From contig CBIHOZ010000010.1 in assembly GCA_966211525.1 (NCBI GenBank), forward strand, positions 1 to 64,000: 64,000 nucleotides of DNA. The letters are read 5' to 3'. A model generated the notes under the pieces. That model was not told the origin of the DNA. It saw only the letters and a program-made list of their open reading frames with translations, and searched no databases. The position numbers and the translations under genes are program-made. Source of the DNA: Ohtaekwangia sp966211525 (GTDB lineage: Bacteria; Bacteroidota; Bacteroidia; Cytophagales; Cyclobacteriaceae). Each line of letters begins with the position of its first letter. The first letter of the stretch is position 1. Below are positions 34,396 to 43,064 of this stretch, in pieces.

Positions 34396-34699
34396 CTGCG
34401 AGCTTTGAGCTGTGAGCCGCGAGAATTTGGAATCAAGAAGTTAGAAGTAAGAAGGGCTGCTGGCTTCTGGTTGCTAGCTGCTGGGGGGATGAAGGTATAT
34501 TTGCGTTTAACACTCCTCACCAGTTTGCCGCAGGCAAACTTTTAACATTCTTACTTCTTACTTCTTACTTCTGGCTTCTTACTTCTATTTTCTTATTAGC
34601 AACGAACACGTCTAAACTAAAACAATTCCACTGGCAGCTAGTAGCTAGCAGCTCGAGGCTTCTCCCTTGGTAGCGCGATTCGTTCCTCTAATAACGATT
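34396..34699. repeat. Word-like repeats between GH43 and esterase genes
   Basis: This 304-base convergent gap has no gene. Modules in order: reversed CTCGCAGCTCAAAGC-type word (GCTGCGAGCTTTGAGCTGTG, 34395-34414), GAAGTTAGAAGTAAGAAG (34437-34454), AGCTGC-type words (GGCTTCTGGTTGCTAGCTGC, 34461-34480), the terminator hairpin, TTCTTACTTCTTACTTCTGG (34555-34574) and a reversed AGCTGC word (CTGGCAGCTAGTAGCTAGC, 34632-34650). Modules recur in inverted order on the two sides of the terminator hairpin. Confidence 0.75.
34522..34543 (+). terminator. Hairpin terminator after GH43 gene
   Basis: AGTTTGCC (34522-34529) and GGCAAACT (34533-34540) are perfect arms around GCA, followed by TTT. Confidence 0.7.
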
Positions 34700-36358
34700 T
34701 TATTTAGTAGTAACAACAGAGCCCATAGCATTTTTTGCATCGGCAGGCAGTTTCCAGTTTTGATCGAAGTATCCTTCGGATATTACTGATGCTGTGGTGC
34801 CTTTGAATAATATATAGTCTTTGAATTGATTGAGCGCGAGCAGGGCAGGAGGCAGGAACGGCAATGAACCCGGTTGTGCGCCAGCCCACCACGGTAAACC
34901 TGAACTTACAACGATATAGTGTCCATCAACAGGAAGTATATAAAGCAGACCATACTCATTGGCAGATGCGTTGTTTAGCTGTACCGGCAACTTGTCGCTA
35001 TATTTAGCAATCAGCGAATTGGTTTCTTTTGTTCCGAACAAGATCAGGTTGGAGCTTTCAAGATCGCTCGGTCTTACGTCTTTATCCGACAACACTCTCG
35101 GGAATACCATAATTCTTCCGAGGAAAGCATTGCGATAGAACGACCAGTTAGCAGCTTGTGCGGCTACATCGGCACGTGCCTTCAATTCGGCTTCAGATGG
35201 ATTGCCACCGGTGCCGTACACATAGACGTGTCGTTGTGAGAACGCAGCACCGATCGGCCCTTCAGCACCGGTACGTTTCGCAGTAGCAGCAGGTTCATAT
35301 TTACCAGTTGCCCACTTGCCTTGTGCTTCGGTAAATGAAATGGATTCAGCTGTGGCTGTCTTTACTTTCTTGCCATTGATAGTAATTTGCAAAGGTTTTG
35401 CTGCATCGAATTTCGGATGTCCTTTCAGTTGCAGGGTAAATGCACCGAGGTTACTTGCAGTAATGTCGAGTTGATTAGGTGCCGTAAATTTAGCATCGAT
35501 CGTAGAGAGTGTTCCGGGTGTTAACTGATCGAAACGAACCCAGTACGCGCTGCTATATTTATAGTTTTTCGAATTGAACAGAACGCGGTCCGGAAATTTA
35601 TTGCGTTTGAATTTGCCGAACCACTCGAAGGCAGCTTCATCTTTATAGGCATTCTCCCAGCTGTTGTGGTTCACACCCGGGTACTCGGTATAGGACACAT
35701 TAACGCCAACATCTTTCAATCGCTTTGTCCAATCGCGCGAAACAGAAACCGGCACAGCCTGATCCTGGTCACCGTGGTGGAAGAACATTGGTAAATTTAG
35801 AGCGTTGGGAATAAGATCATCAGTTCCCTTCGGAGGCGCTGGACATACCGGGAACAACGCAGCCCATATATCCGGACGTGTTAATCCGATCCACAACGTT
35901 CCGCCACCACCCATGGAAAGTCCTGTCAGGTATATACGGTCTTCATCGATGGAGAAGCGACTCTTTACATCTGCCAGTACATCCATCACATCCTGCTCGG
36001 CTACACCCTGGTAGCCCATCGTGCCGCGAGCATACGGTGAGGCAACAATATACTCCACATCTTTCCATTCGGGAAAATAGCGTGTAGCTTCTACGTCAGT
36101 CTCGCCATTGGCGTTACTCTTTCCAAACACTCTGCGCAACGAGAGACGGTGATTGGAGCCGGCACCATGCAACATAATTACCAGCGGATATTTTTTATTC
36201 TCATCGTAGTTCTTCGGGAGATATAGTCCATAAGGTTGTTCAGTGTCGTCAACATCGGAAAAGAACGTTAATACCTGTGGACCACTTTTCAGTTTTTGGG
36301 CTGATGCTGTCAAGGCAGTTGCCAGGCAAAGCAGTAAAATCAAGCGTATGGTTTTCAT
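34700..36358 (-). CDS. Secreted alpha/beta-hydrolase esterase (CE1-like)
   Basis: ATG 36358 is preferred over TTG 36367 and gives 552 residues with a signal peptide (about 1-21, ending ASAQ). The alpha/beta-hydrolase domain at about 30-260 has the nucleophile S148 (GLSMGG), acid D199 (HHGDQDQAVPV) and H231 (GVNHNSW), with the oxyanion segment MLHGAGS. This is the carboxylesterase/phospholipase-type family often annotated in feruloyl or acetylxylan esterases. A C-terminal beta-rich part of about 290 residues (from about 265) is of unknown function. The xylan neighbourhood supports a role in removing acyl groups. Confidence 0.85.
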   Translation of the reverse strand: MKTIRLILLLCLATALTASAQKLKSGPQVLTFFSDVDDTEQPYGLYLPKNYDENKKYPLVIMLHGAGSNHRLSLRRVFGKSNANGETDVEATRYFPEWKDVEYIVASPYARGTMGYQGVAEQDVMDVLADVKSRFSIDEDRIYLTGLSMGGGGTLWIGLTRPDIWAALFPVCPAPPKGTDDLIPNALNLPMFFHHGDQDQAVPVSVSRDWTKRLKDVGVNVSYTEYPGVNHNSWENAYKDEAAFEWFGKFKRNKFPDRVLFNSKNYKYSSAYWVRFDQLTPGTLSTIDAKFTAPNQLDITASNLGAFTLQLKGHPKFDAAKPLQITINGKKVKTATAESISFTEAQGKWATGKYEPAATAKRTGAEGPIGAAFSQRHVYVYGTGGNPSEAELKARADVAAQAANWSFYRNAFLGRIMVFPRVLSDKDVRPSDLESSNLILFGTKETNSLIAKYSDKLPVQLNNASANEYGLLYILPVDGHYIVVSSGLPWWAGAQPGSLPFLPPALLALNQFKDYILFKGTTASVISEGYFDQNWKLPADAKNAMGSVVTTK

Positions 36359-36465
36359 TGCTGTCAAATATTGATTTATGGGAATTGATTGTTATTTCAA
36401 TGTAACACATTTATAGCACCACTATCAAATGATTTTTTTATGGAAGGATCGTATACTAAAAGCAA

Positions 36466-36484
36466 GGCCCGGATCACCCGGGCC
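36466..36484 (-). terminator. Terminator after the GH3 gene
   Basis: GGCCCGG (36466-36472) and CCGGGCC (36478-36484) form a perfect hairpin. Read on the minus strand it is followed by TTGCTTTTAG. Confidence 0.7.
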
Positions 36485-36514
36485 CCGCTAACCTGTAAAT
36501 GAAAAAACTGTCAA

Positions 36515-38395
36515 TTAATACTGAAGTCCGTGGCCGAACTTATATAGCGGATCTTTCGAGTCATACGGAACATCTTCCTGCTGGTTGCGCACCGCTTCCA
36601 TCGATGATGGTAATTCGAGGGGAAGTTTACCTTCCGGTTTTGCTTTCCCGAAAATAACATCCAGCACAGCGGCATCACTTGCACCGAAATCTGCCAGCAA
36701 GCCTTTTGCTTTTTCATTGATCTCCGGAATTACCGCCGGACGATCTATATAGATGTCAACAATCGTAGGTACCGTTTTCAACAGCATAAGAATGCTGTCC
36801 TTTTGTGTTCCTTTAAAATCAAGATCACCATGGTGGAAACCTCTCGCGAAAAAGTTTTTGGTCTCTACCGGGTACCATGGAGTATTTAAACGAATGATCG
36901 CTATATCTGCCAGCTCCAGTTTGGCAACTACTTCGCCATATTGTGCTGCCACGGTAGGATTGATGTTCTTGATATATAGCTTGAGTTTACCCGACTCCAG
37001 CGGTAATATAGTTTTGTCTTTTACTTTGTCGTTCTTTAGTAACGTTATGGCTCTGCGTTGTGCTGCTTCACCGGCTTTCATAAATTCGTCTTTACCAATG
37101 GTAGCAACAGCTTCATCGATATTTATATAGGGATTCTCGAACAGCCCGAGTTCAAATTTCTGGCGGAGTAATCTTTTTACGGATTGATCGATGCGCGCCT
37201 CCGTAAGCTTGCCATCCTTTACCAGTTTCACAACGTGGTGGGCACAATCTTCACCACCGAACTGATCCACACCAGCGTTCAATGCTTTGAGTACACGCTC
37301 TTCTTCTGAGAGGTTCTCAACGCCCCATGCACGTGCAGGCCATACCACATCGCCCATTTTTGCATCGGTAATTAAACCCCAGTCGGTACATACTACACCA
37401 TCATATTTATACTTGTCGCGCAGCAATCCGGTGATGATATCTTTATTGAATCCGAATGCCACATTCTCGCTCGTCTGATCCGTTGGTATACCATAATACG
37501 GCATGATCGCAGCTGTGTGTGCTTCGAACGCAGCCTCGAACGGAATCAGGTGATAATTAAAATTCTTCCCCGGATATACCTGTCCTTTTTGAAATTCAAA
37601 ATGCGGATCGAGTCCTTCCTTCTGCGGCCCGCCTCCCGAAAAGTGTTTCGTCATACATGCCACACTGTTCGAATCAAGTTTGTCGCCCTGAAAGCCTTTT
37701 ATATAGGCCTTCACTAACTTAGCCGACAGCCTGGCGTCTTCGCCAAATGTACCGCTGATGCGTGGCCAGCGTGGTTCTGTAGCGAGGTCGGCCATCGGGT
37801 GTAAAGCTTCGCGTATACCGGCTGCTACATATTCCTGTCTAGCTATATCAGCATGTTGCTCCATTAGTTTTTCATCGCCTATAGCAGCAAAGCCCAAGGG
37901 TTCCGGCCATTGTGAAAAATCATTGGCTGTCATGGAAAATATATTGTTGCTAAAGGCATTGCGCGGATCCGAAGCGATTGTCAGTGGTATACCGAGTCTT
38001 GTTTTCTCTTCGGCAAACTTCTGCAGGTTGTTATACCACGTGGCCAGTATCTTTTTAGGAGGCACCGCCCACACGTTAAAGTGCGTCATATACTTCTCCG
38101 TCATCAGCTTGCTGGCAACCGGTGCAAAGGCAAACATACCTTCACCGGGTTTATCATCAATAGAGCCATCGTTGTTGATGCGCGTTCCGTTTATGAAAAG
38201 CATCCCGGCTTTTTCTTCCAGTGTCATTTGCTTTAACAGGTCATCGATACGCTTGTCGATCGGCTCGCGTGAATCTTCATATACATCGCGTTTACCGTTT
38301 TTGTTGAGATCGCGATAGGGAGTTTTATCCGAGCAGGATGACAATGCGGCCAGGGCGATCACCGAGCCGTATAGTATGTTAACTGGTTTGATCAT
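36515..38395 (-). CDS. GH3-family beta-glycosidase lipoprotein
   Basis: The 626-residue protein has a lipoprotein signal with Cys21 (IALAALSSC) followed by DLNKNGKRDVYED, an EF-hand-like calcium loop. The GH3 N-terminal barrel carries nucleophile D338 in VVCTDWG, with the substrate-binding KHFSGGG (residues 250-256) typical of the family. The second alpha/beta domain follows, with the acid residue expected at about 500-560. It is a beta-glucosidase/xylosidase-type exo-enzyme at the cell surface or periplasm. It is transcribed divergently from the Nudix regulator, across the palindrome region 38413-38447. Confidence 0.92.
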   Translation of the reverse strand: MIKPVNILYGSVIALAALSSCSDKTPYRDLNKNGKRDVYEDSREPIDKRIDDLLKQMTLEEKAGMLFINGTRINNDGSIDDKPGEGMFAFAPVASKLMTEKYMTHFNVWAVPPKKILATWYNNLQKFAEEKTRLGIPLTIASDPRNAFSNNIFSMTANDFSQWPEPLGFAAIGDEKLMEQHADIARQEYVAAGIREALHPMADLATEPRWPRISGTFGEDARLSAKLVKAYIKGFQGDKLDSNSVACMTKHFSGGGPQKEGLDPHFEFQKGQVYPGKNFNYHLIPFEAAFEAHTAAIMPYYGIPTDQTSENVAFGFNKDIITGLLRDKYKYDGVVCTDWGLITDAKMGDVVWPARAWGVENLSEEERVLKALNAGVDQFGGEDCAHHVVKLVKDGKLTEARIDQSVKRLLRQKFELGLFENPYINIDEAVATIGKDEFMKAGEAAQRRAITLLKNDKVKDKTILPLESGKLKLYIKNINPTVAAQYGEVVAKLELADIAIIRLNTPWYPVETKNFFARGFHHGDLDFKGTQKDSILMLLKTVPTIVDIYIDRPAVIPEINEKAKGLLADFGASDAAVLDVIFGKAKPEGKLPLELPSSMEAVRNQQEDVPYDSKDPLYKFGHGLQY

Positions 38396-38412
38396 AGAGT
38401 CTGGTTATTGTG

Positions 38413-38447
38413 TTGTGTATACACAATGATAAGTATTATTCATTGTG
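38413..38447. promoter_or_regulatory. Palindromic operator between GH3 and Nudix regulator
   Basis: TTGTGTATACACAA (38413-38426) is a perfect 14-base palindrome. CACAATG (38422-38428) is repeated inverted as CATTGTG (38441-38447) after 12 bases, overlapping the first palindrome. It lies 18 bases upstream of the GH3 start codon and about 84 bases upstream of the regulator, a natural place for a regulator binding site. Confidence 0.65.
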
Positions 38448-38530
38448 TTACCAATACGCATTGAAAGCGTGTAGAAACATTTTTATAGTATCGTGTAAAA
38501 ATCCGCGTCCAATCGCGATATTTGAACGAT

Positions 38531-39283
38531 ATGGATAGGGAAAAACAGTTACGGGATTTTTTGCTGAAAGGTGACAAAACCTATATGCCCCGGGTTTCAG
38601 TGGACTGTGTGATCTTTGGATTTCACGAAGATCAACTCAAGGTATTGCTGCTGCGCTGGAAGGACGGACGTTGGTGTTTACCGGGAGGATTTGTAAAATG
38701 GGATGAATCTGTTGATGACTCTGCCGTACGAACTTTACAGGAGCGTACAGCACTGAATAATATATACCTGCAGCAGTTCCATACCTTCGGTGCGCCCGAT
38801 CGCGAACGCGGTAAAAAACTGAAAGGTATACCCGATAGCAAGAAGAGCTGGATGCACGACCGCTTCGTATCCATTGGATACTATGCACTGGTTGAATTCT
38901 CAAAAGTAAATCCGGTTCCGGACTGGCTAAGTGATGCGTGCCATTGGTGGGATATACATAAAGTGCCGGCCCTGATCTACGATCACAATGAAATGGTAGA
39001 GAAAGCATTGGAGAAATTACGCTCGAGTCTCAACGATCACCCGGTAGGCTATAGCTTGCTGCAGGAGAAATTTACTATGCCCGAACTGCAGCGGCTCTAT
39101 GAAACCATCCTGGATAAAAAACTTGATCGAAGAAATTTTCAAAAAAAAATGCTGAGTCTTGGTATTCTCGAACGACTGAAGGAACGCAAGACTGGTGGCG
39201 CACACAAAGCTCCATTTCTGTATCGGTTCGATAAAAAGAAATACGAGCGAGCGATGAAGCAAGGTCTCAAACTAGGCTTCTGA
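38531..39283 (+). CDS. Nudix-domain transcriptional regulator (NrtR/AraR-like)
   Basis: From ATG 38531 the product is 250 residues. The N-terminal part is a Nudix domain (VSVDCVIFGF, LKVLLLRWKDGRWCLPGGFV) whose Nudix box is degenerate: RTLQERTAL replaces the catalytic REUxEExGU, so it is unlikely to hydrolyse. The C-terminal part (about 170-235) is a winged helix (FTMPELQRLYETILDKKLDR, NFQKKMLSLGILERL). This is the architecture of NrtR-family regulators, used in Bacteroidota for pentose and sugar regulation (AraR-like). The context next to GH3, GH43 and the esterase supports control of this carbohydrate cluster; a pentose effector is inference. Confidence 0.88.
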   Translation: MDREKQLRDFLLKGDKTYMPRVSVDCVIFGFHEDQLKVLLLRWKDGRWCLPGGFVKWDESVDDSAVRTLQERTALNNIYLQQFHTFGAPDRERGKKLKGIPDSKKSWMHDRFVSIGYYALVEFSKVNPVPDWLSDACHWWDIHKVPALIYDHNEMVEKALEKLRSSLNDHPVGYSLLQEKFTMPELQRLYETILDKKLDRRNFQKKMLSLGILERLKERKTGGAHKAPFLYRFDKKKYERAMKQGLKLGF

Positions 39284-39365
39284 AGTATATACTTGAAAAA
39301 TCAGGTATAGTGTGCTGGTATGCATTTGCTATATTTGGACCGTTTGCTCTATAAACCACCGTTAC

Positions 39366-39905
39366 ATGCAGCTAACAGCAGGAAGTATTTATCATGTATA
39401 TAATCGCGGTAACAGTCGCGAACGTATATTCTTCTCTTCGGAAGACTACCGGCTTTTTTTGAAGAAAACCCGTCTTTACCTCAAGCCACACGCAGATATA
39501 CTGGCGTGGTGTTTAATGCCTACGCATTTTCATTTTTTGGTTCATGCCAATGAAACATCCGTACAGGTAACGGAAGAGACAGGCTTTAAACGTCAGCAGT
39601 TTTCACAGGCGATGCGCCAATTATTGAGTTCGTATACGCACACGGTAAGTGAACAGGAGGGAAAAAGCGTAGGACTTTTCCTGCAACGCACAAAAGCAGT
39701 CTGCGTATCAGACGACCGTGAGCATGCCGCGATAGCATTCCGGTATATACATCAAAGTCCTGTAAGAACGCGCTTGGTAGAGAAGCTTGAAGACTGGCCG
39801 TTCAGTTCCTTTGCAGACTATGCCGGCATACGCGATGGAAAACTCTGTGACCGTCCGCTGGCTACCCGCCTGCTGGATCTTCGGGAAGAAAGTGTTCTTG
39901 TTTGA
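39366..39905 (+). CDS. RAYT-type Y1 (REP-associated tyrosine) transposase
   Basis: The 179-residue protein has the HUH motif HFH (H54, H56 in MPTHFHFLVHA), a probable catalytic tyrosine at Y127 (AFRYIHQSPVRT) and the segment RNGNSRERIFFS typical of TnpA_REP (Y1_Tnp domain). RAYTs are domesticated transposases linked to REP/palindromic repeats scattered through a genome. No inverted repeats or target duplications of a conventional insertion sequence flank this copy. A TATATTTG -7-like element lies at 39330-39337. The repeat families of this window are candidates for its substrates; that link is not shown. Confidence 0.88.
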   Translation: MQLTAGSIYHVYNRGNSRERIFFSSEDYRLFLKKTRLYLKPHADILAWCLMPTHFHFLVHANETSVQVTEETGFKRQQFSQAMRQLLSSYTHTVSEQEGKSVGLFLQRTKAVCVSDDREHAAIAFRYIHQSPVRTRLVEKLEDWPFSSFADYAGIRDGKLCDRPLATRLLDLREESVLV

Positions 39906-39982
39906 GGTTCTGTTCTGTCGCGCGGATGATAAGAGATGTTGCAACAGATGTTTTGATGGGTTCTTAAAGCGGAGCGAAAAAG

Positions 39983-40002
39983 AAAAGTGTAAAGTCACTT
40001 TT
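39983..40002. terminator. Weak convergent hairpin
   Basis: AAAAGTG (39983-39989) and CACTTTT (39996-40002) form a perfect 7-base stem between the convergent RAYT and hypothetical genes. The stem is A/T-rich, so it is only a weak candidate terminator. Confidence 0.35.
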
Positions 40003-40013
40003 CATCGATGACC

Positions 40014-40343
40014 TTACACTTCGTGCTCGTGCATGTAGTTGATCAGTTCAATTTCTTCCGGTGTAAATTTATCCTTGTCTTTGGCTGTTCTTGACTCGAT
40101 AAAATCTTCCAGCGTAATGTAGAACCGCAGTCTGTACTTCCAGATCAGTTTGCTACCGATTGCTTCCTTCAATTCGCGAAGGTCAGTCTTCTCATCGATC
40201 CAGTACATCTCATGTACATCACGTGTATCCGCTCCGCCACCAGTATAGCCAGGCATAAAGTTGATACGGGAATGTTCCAGTTTTCGCAGAACTTCATTTC
40301 TGAAGTCGGACCTTCCGGTGATATATAATGTTGTCCAATTCAT
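40014..40343 (-). CDS. Hypothetical protein (109 aa)
   Basis: I do not recognise the family. The protein is soluble and looks like a small alpha/beta fold with WTTLYITGRSDFRNEVLRKL at its start and acidic ends (KDKFTPEEIELINYMHEHEV). A central Gly-rich part (MPGYTGGGADTRDVHEMY) is notable. It is transcribed alone and convergently with the RAYT gene. Its codon use is like that of its neighbours, so it is probably genuine. Confidence 0.6.
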   Translation of the reverse strand: MNWTTLYITGRSDFRNEVLRKLEHSRINFMPGYTGGGADTRDVHEMYWIDEKTDLRELKEAIGSKLIWKYRLRFYITLEDFIESRTAKDKDKFTPEEIELINYMHEHEV

Positions 40344-40972
40344 TGTTCTTAATAATAAAGTTGTACACAGCGTTTAAGTTTAAAAGATTGTATGGGTGCT
40401 ATGTATAACTTCGATACAACCTTTTGTGCAGGTATATATTATATGTTGGTAACATCGGTTAAAAAATCCCTGCACCTAACCATACGCAAAGAAAACACCT
40501 AAGGTTTACTGCGAGCAACAAAACTTTATACATTTTATTACACCCGACAAGCGAAAACGTGTGTGTAAGTAGAAGACGATTTCGTGTAGATATACCGTTG
40601 TGTTTGTAGAGACATTGGGACAATGTTTGAAAAGCTTCTGGCTGCTAGCTGCTAGTTGCAGGTAGATTGCTATAGGTTAAAAGTTTTTTGCTGCCCTGCA
40701 AAACTGAGTAGCACTATATAAATTAACTATAACAATTTGGGTGACTTTTGTCAGGTAACAAAATCTAATGTAGATATATATAGCCATAAACTTACCCGCC
40801 AAAAAGCCACTATCCCAATTCTTACTTCTTACTTCTGGCTTCTTACTTCTTACTCGCAGCTCAAAGCTCATGGCTCGCAGCTTTTTAAATCAACAATCTT
40901 CCAGCAGCCTGCAGCCAGCCGCTCCCTACTGCTCATAGCTAATTTTGACTATCTTTAACCAAATCTACCCGT
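40344..40972. repeat. Large noncoding region with three repeat word types
   Basis: This is the longest gap in the window (629 bases), divergent between the hypothetical gene and the alpha/beta hydrolase. The first 280 bases show no clear feature. Repeats follow: AGCTGC words (CTTCTGGCTGCTAGCTGC, 40634-40651), TTCTTACTTCTTACTTCTGG (40819-40838), CTCGCAGCTCAAAGCTCATGG (split, 40853-40873) and a reversed AGCTGC-type word (CAGCAGCCTGCAGCCAGCC, 40902-40920). A TATCTTTA element at 40950-40957 could be the -7 box of the downstream gene. Confidence 0.7.
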
Positions 40973-41980
40973 ATGACTTCGAAGCGTATCATTAAAATTA
41001 CCTTTCCTATCTTGTTGGTGGGAATTTATTTCCTGGGTCCCAAGCCGGCTACTCCGGTATTTAACCTTACGTTGCCTCAGGTGCCTGATGGTGCTCAGGC
41101 GTTGGAACAATATGTAGCAGCCAACGAGGCAAAGCATAAACTGAAACCAAATAATGAAGCACGTATTGTCTGGACTGACAGCACGCGCACGAAGACTCCG
41201 TATGCTATAGTATACCTGCACGGATTTACTGCGAGTCAGATGGAAGGATCTCCAATACATGAACAATTTGCTGAAAAGTTTCATTGCAATCTATACCTGT
41301 CGCGACTGGCTGATCATGGCATTGATACAACGGATGCCCTGTTGAATTTTACTCCCGACAGATTATGGGAAAGCGCCAAGCAGGCTTTGGCGATCGGCAA
41401 GAAGCTGGGCGATAAAGTTATCCTCGTAAGCACATCTACCGGGGGCACGCTGGCATTGAAACTGGCGGCTGAATATCCGAACGATGTACATGCACTCATC
41501 AATCTTTCGCCGAACATTGCGATCAACAGCGGTGCTGCGTTTTTATTAAACGATCCCTGGGGACTATATATCGTACGCGCAGTAAAGGGTGGAAAATATA
41601 GTATATCTGAAGACGACACCGAGGAAGAGGCGAAGTACTGGTATACACAATACAGACTCGAAGCAACGACACAACTGGAAGAACTGGTTGAATCCACCAT
41701 GACGGAAGAAACATTCAAACGCGTTAAACAACCTTCCCTCACGCTATACTATTACAAAAACGAAGAAGAACAGGATCCACAGGTAAAAGTAAGCGCCATG
41801 CTCGACATGAACGAGAAGTTGGCCACACCGGCAGAATTAAAACAAACTGTAGCCTTCCCCGATGCTGGCAGACACGTAATCGGCTCTTCACTCACAAATC
41901 CAAACTACGAAGAAGTATATAAGGCGATGGAGAAGTTTGCTGTGGAAAAACTGAAATTAACAGCAAGCCCCGAGCTGTGA
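40973..41980 (+). CDS. Membrane-anchored alpha/beta hydrolase
   Basis: The 335-residue protein begins with an N-terminal hydrophobic segment (about 5-23) and an alpha/beta-hydrolase domain. The oxyanion segment is YLHGFTASQ (81-89), the nucleophile elbow is VSTSTGG (S155), in which the first Gly of GxSxG is replaced by Ser, and the catalytic His is probably in DAGRHVIG near residue 302. It resembles esterase/lipase-type carboxylesterases (monoacylglycerol lipase-like). The substrate is unknown. It probably stays attached to the inner membrane. Confidence 0.8.
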   Translation: MTSKRIIKITFPILLVGIYFLGPKPATPVFNLTLPQVPDGAQALEQYVAANEAKHKLKPNNEARIVWTDSTRTKTPYAIVYLHGFTASQMEGSPIHEQFAEKFHCNLYLSRLADHGIDTTDALLNFTPDRLWESAKQALAIGKKLGDKVILVSTSTGGTLALKLAAEYPNDVHALINLSPNIAINSGAAFLLNDPWGLYIVRAVKGGKYSISEDDTEEEAKYWYTQYRLEATTQLEELVESTMTEETFKRVKQPSLTLYYYKNEEEQDPQVKVSAMLDMNEKLATPAELKQTVAFPDAGRHVIGSSLTNPNYEEVYKAMEKFAVEKLKLTASPEL

Positions 41981-41984
41981 AGAA

Positions 41985-42150
41985 AGCTGCTGGCTACAAG
42001 TTGCTGGCGGCTGGAATTTTAGATAAACAGCTACGAGCCGCGAGCGTTGAGCTGCGAGTGAATTTATGACTCTAGGTGCGTTGCCAAAAGCGAGTATCGG
42101 ATAAATTACAACACACAAACCAGCAGCCAGTAGCTAGCGGCTAGCAGCTT
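41985..42150. repeat. Inverted AGCTGC and CTCGCAGC repeat words
   Basis: In this convergent gap (41981-42190) AAAGCTGCTGGCTACAAGTT (41984-42003) is answered by CCAGCAGCCAGTAGCTAGC (42120-42138). A reversed CTCGCAGC word (GAGCCGCGAGCGTTGAGCTG, 42035-42054) lies between them. The arrangement again puts repeat words of one family in inverted order around a central segment. Confidence 0.7.
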
Positions 42151-42190
42151 TTAAAAAAAGCATCGCCACTAGCCTCTGGCACCAACACTG

Positions 42191-42928
42191 CTAGTAGATC
42201 TTGTCAATGTGTGTTCTTCCAAAAATAAGGCCTGTGCTTACCTGGGCGTCTCCGTTATAGGATACGCGTGATTCACCAAAGGAATTTACGCGAAGTTCGT
42301 CTTGTGTAGTGAGTTTGATTTTACTCTCGCCATATATATTCGTAATGGTGGAGAAACTCTTTAAGGCTTGTGTATCAATCTTGTTCTCGCCGAAGAGTCT
42401 GTACTTCTGGTATTCGGCTGTGCCTCCTTTTATTTTCAGATCATTCTGACCATAGAAACTGGTCTTGAGGTATTCTGTTTTTATACCGGCTAACGTTATT
42501 TCATTTTCACCATACGCTTTCAGTTTAAACTTCCTGGCTTTCAGTTCGCTCTTGCAGGTAAGTTCCTGTGCTCCGCGAATTTCAAGATGTTTCAACTGGC
42601 GATAGGTAACGTATGCTGTTACCGTAGCATTTCTATAGACACTGTTCTTTCCCCAGTGCTCACGTTCTAGTTTCTCTGTTACCTTGGCATCATCCAGGTA
42701 AAGACGAAGTGTTTTTCCTTTTACTTCGATATTGATCTTATCGGCTGATACATTGGAATATACCATGCGAATACTTTCGTGATCACCTTCTTCAAGAATA
42801 ACATTGATCTTCGGAGAAGCAATAACCCGGTTAAAGGAACGGAGGTCTTTCGTAATTTCTTCTTGTCCGTATGAAATAGTAGCTACAGCGAACAGAAGCG
42901 AGGCGAGGGTAATTTTAATCATTTTCAT
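42191..42928 (-). CDS. DUF2807 (GIN-domain) secreted protein
   Basis: The 245-residue protein has a signal peptide (about 1-21, IKITLASLLFAVATISYGQ) and the DUF2807 beta-helix-like domain (about 28-245): FNRVIASPKINVILEEGD is the typical opening, and repeated turns such as LKAYGENEITLAGIKTEYL, SFYGQNDLKIKGG and LFGENKIDT follow. Such GIN-domain proteins are common in Bacteroidota; their function is not established. It is upstream of no gene on its strand and follows two permease genes, with which it may share a transcript. Confidence 0.85.
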   Translation of the reverse strand: MKMIKITLASLLFAVATISYGQEEITKDLRSFNRVIASPKINVILEEGDHESIRMVYSNVSADKINIEVKGKTLRLYLDDAKVTEKLEREHWGKNSVYRNATVTAYVTYRQLKHLEIRGAQELTCKSELKARKFKLKAYGENEITLAGIKTEYLKTSFYGQNDLKIKGGTAEYQKYRLFGENKIDTQALKSFSTITNIYGESKIKLTTQDELRVNSFGESRVSYNGDAQVSTGLIFGRTHIDKIY

Positions 42929-42995
42929 AAATCCTTATAGTAGTGTTTTATCCCAGACAGCCGACCTGGTGTTTACCCCTATGCGTCAATTAAAA

Positions 42996-43061
42996 GTTAA
43001 TCGTTATAAGTTTATCTGTTATCCGTATTTACTAATAACGGTTAACGTGTAACGGATAACG
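42996..43061. repeat. TAACGG-type inverted repeat
   Basis: CTGTTATCCGT (43016-43026) faces ACGGATAACG (43052-43061) as an inverted pair, and GTTAATCGTTATAAG (42996-43010) is matched by related words CTAATAACGGTTAACG (43032-43047). The same words occur at 9.2, 50.5 and 63.0 kb. Confidence 0.65.
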
Positions 43062-43064
43062 TTA

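Noticed and set aside
39366..39905. Complete insertion sequence around the Y1 transposase
   Set aside because: No flanking inverted repeats, target duplication or second open frame is visible; a domesticated RAYT fits better.
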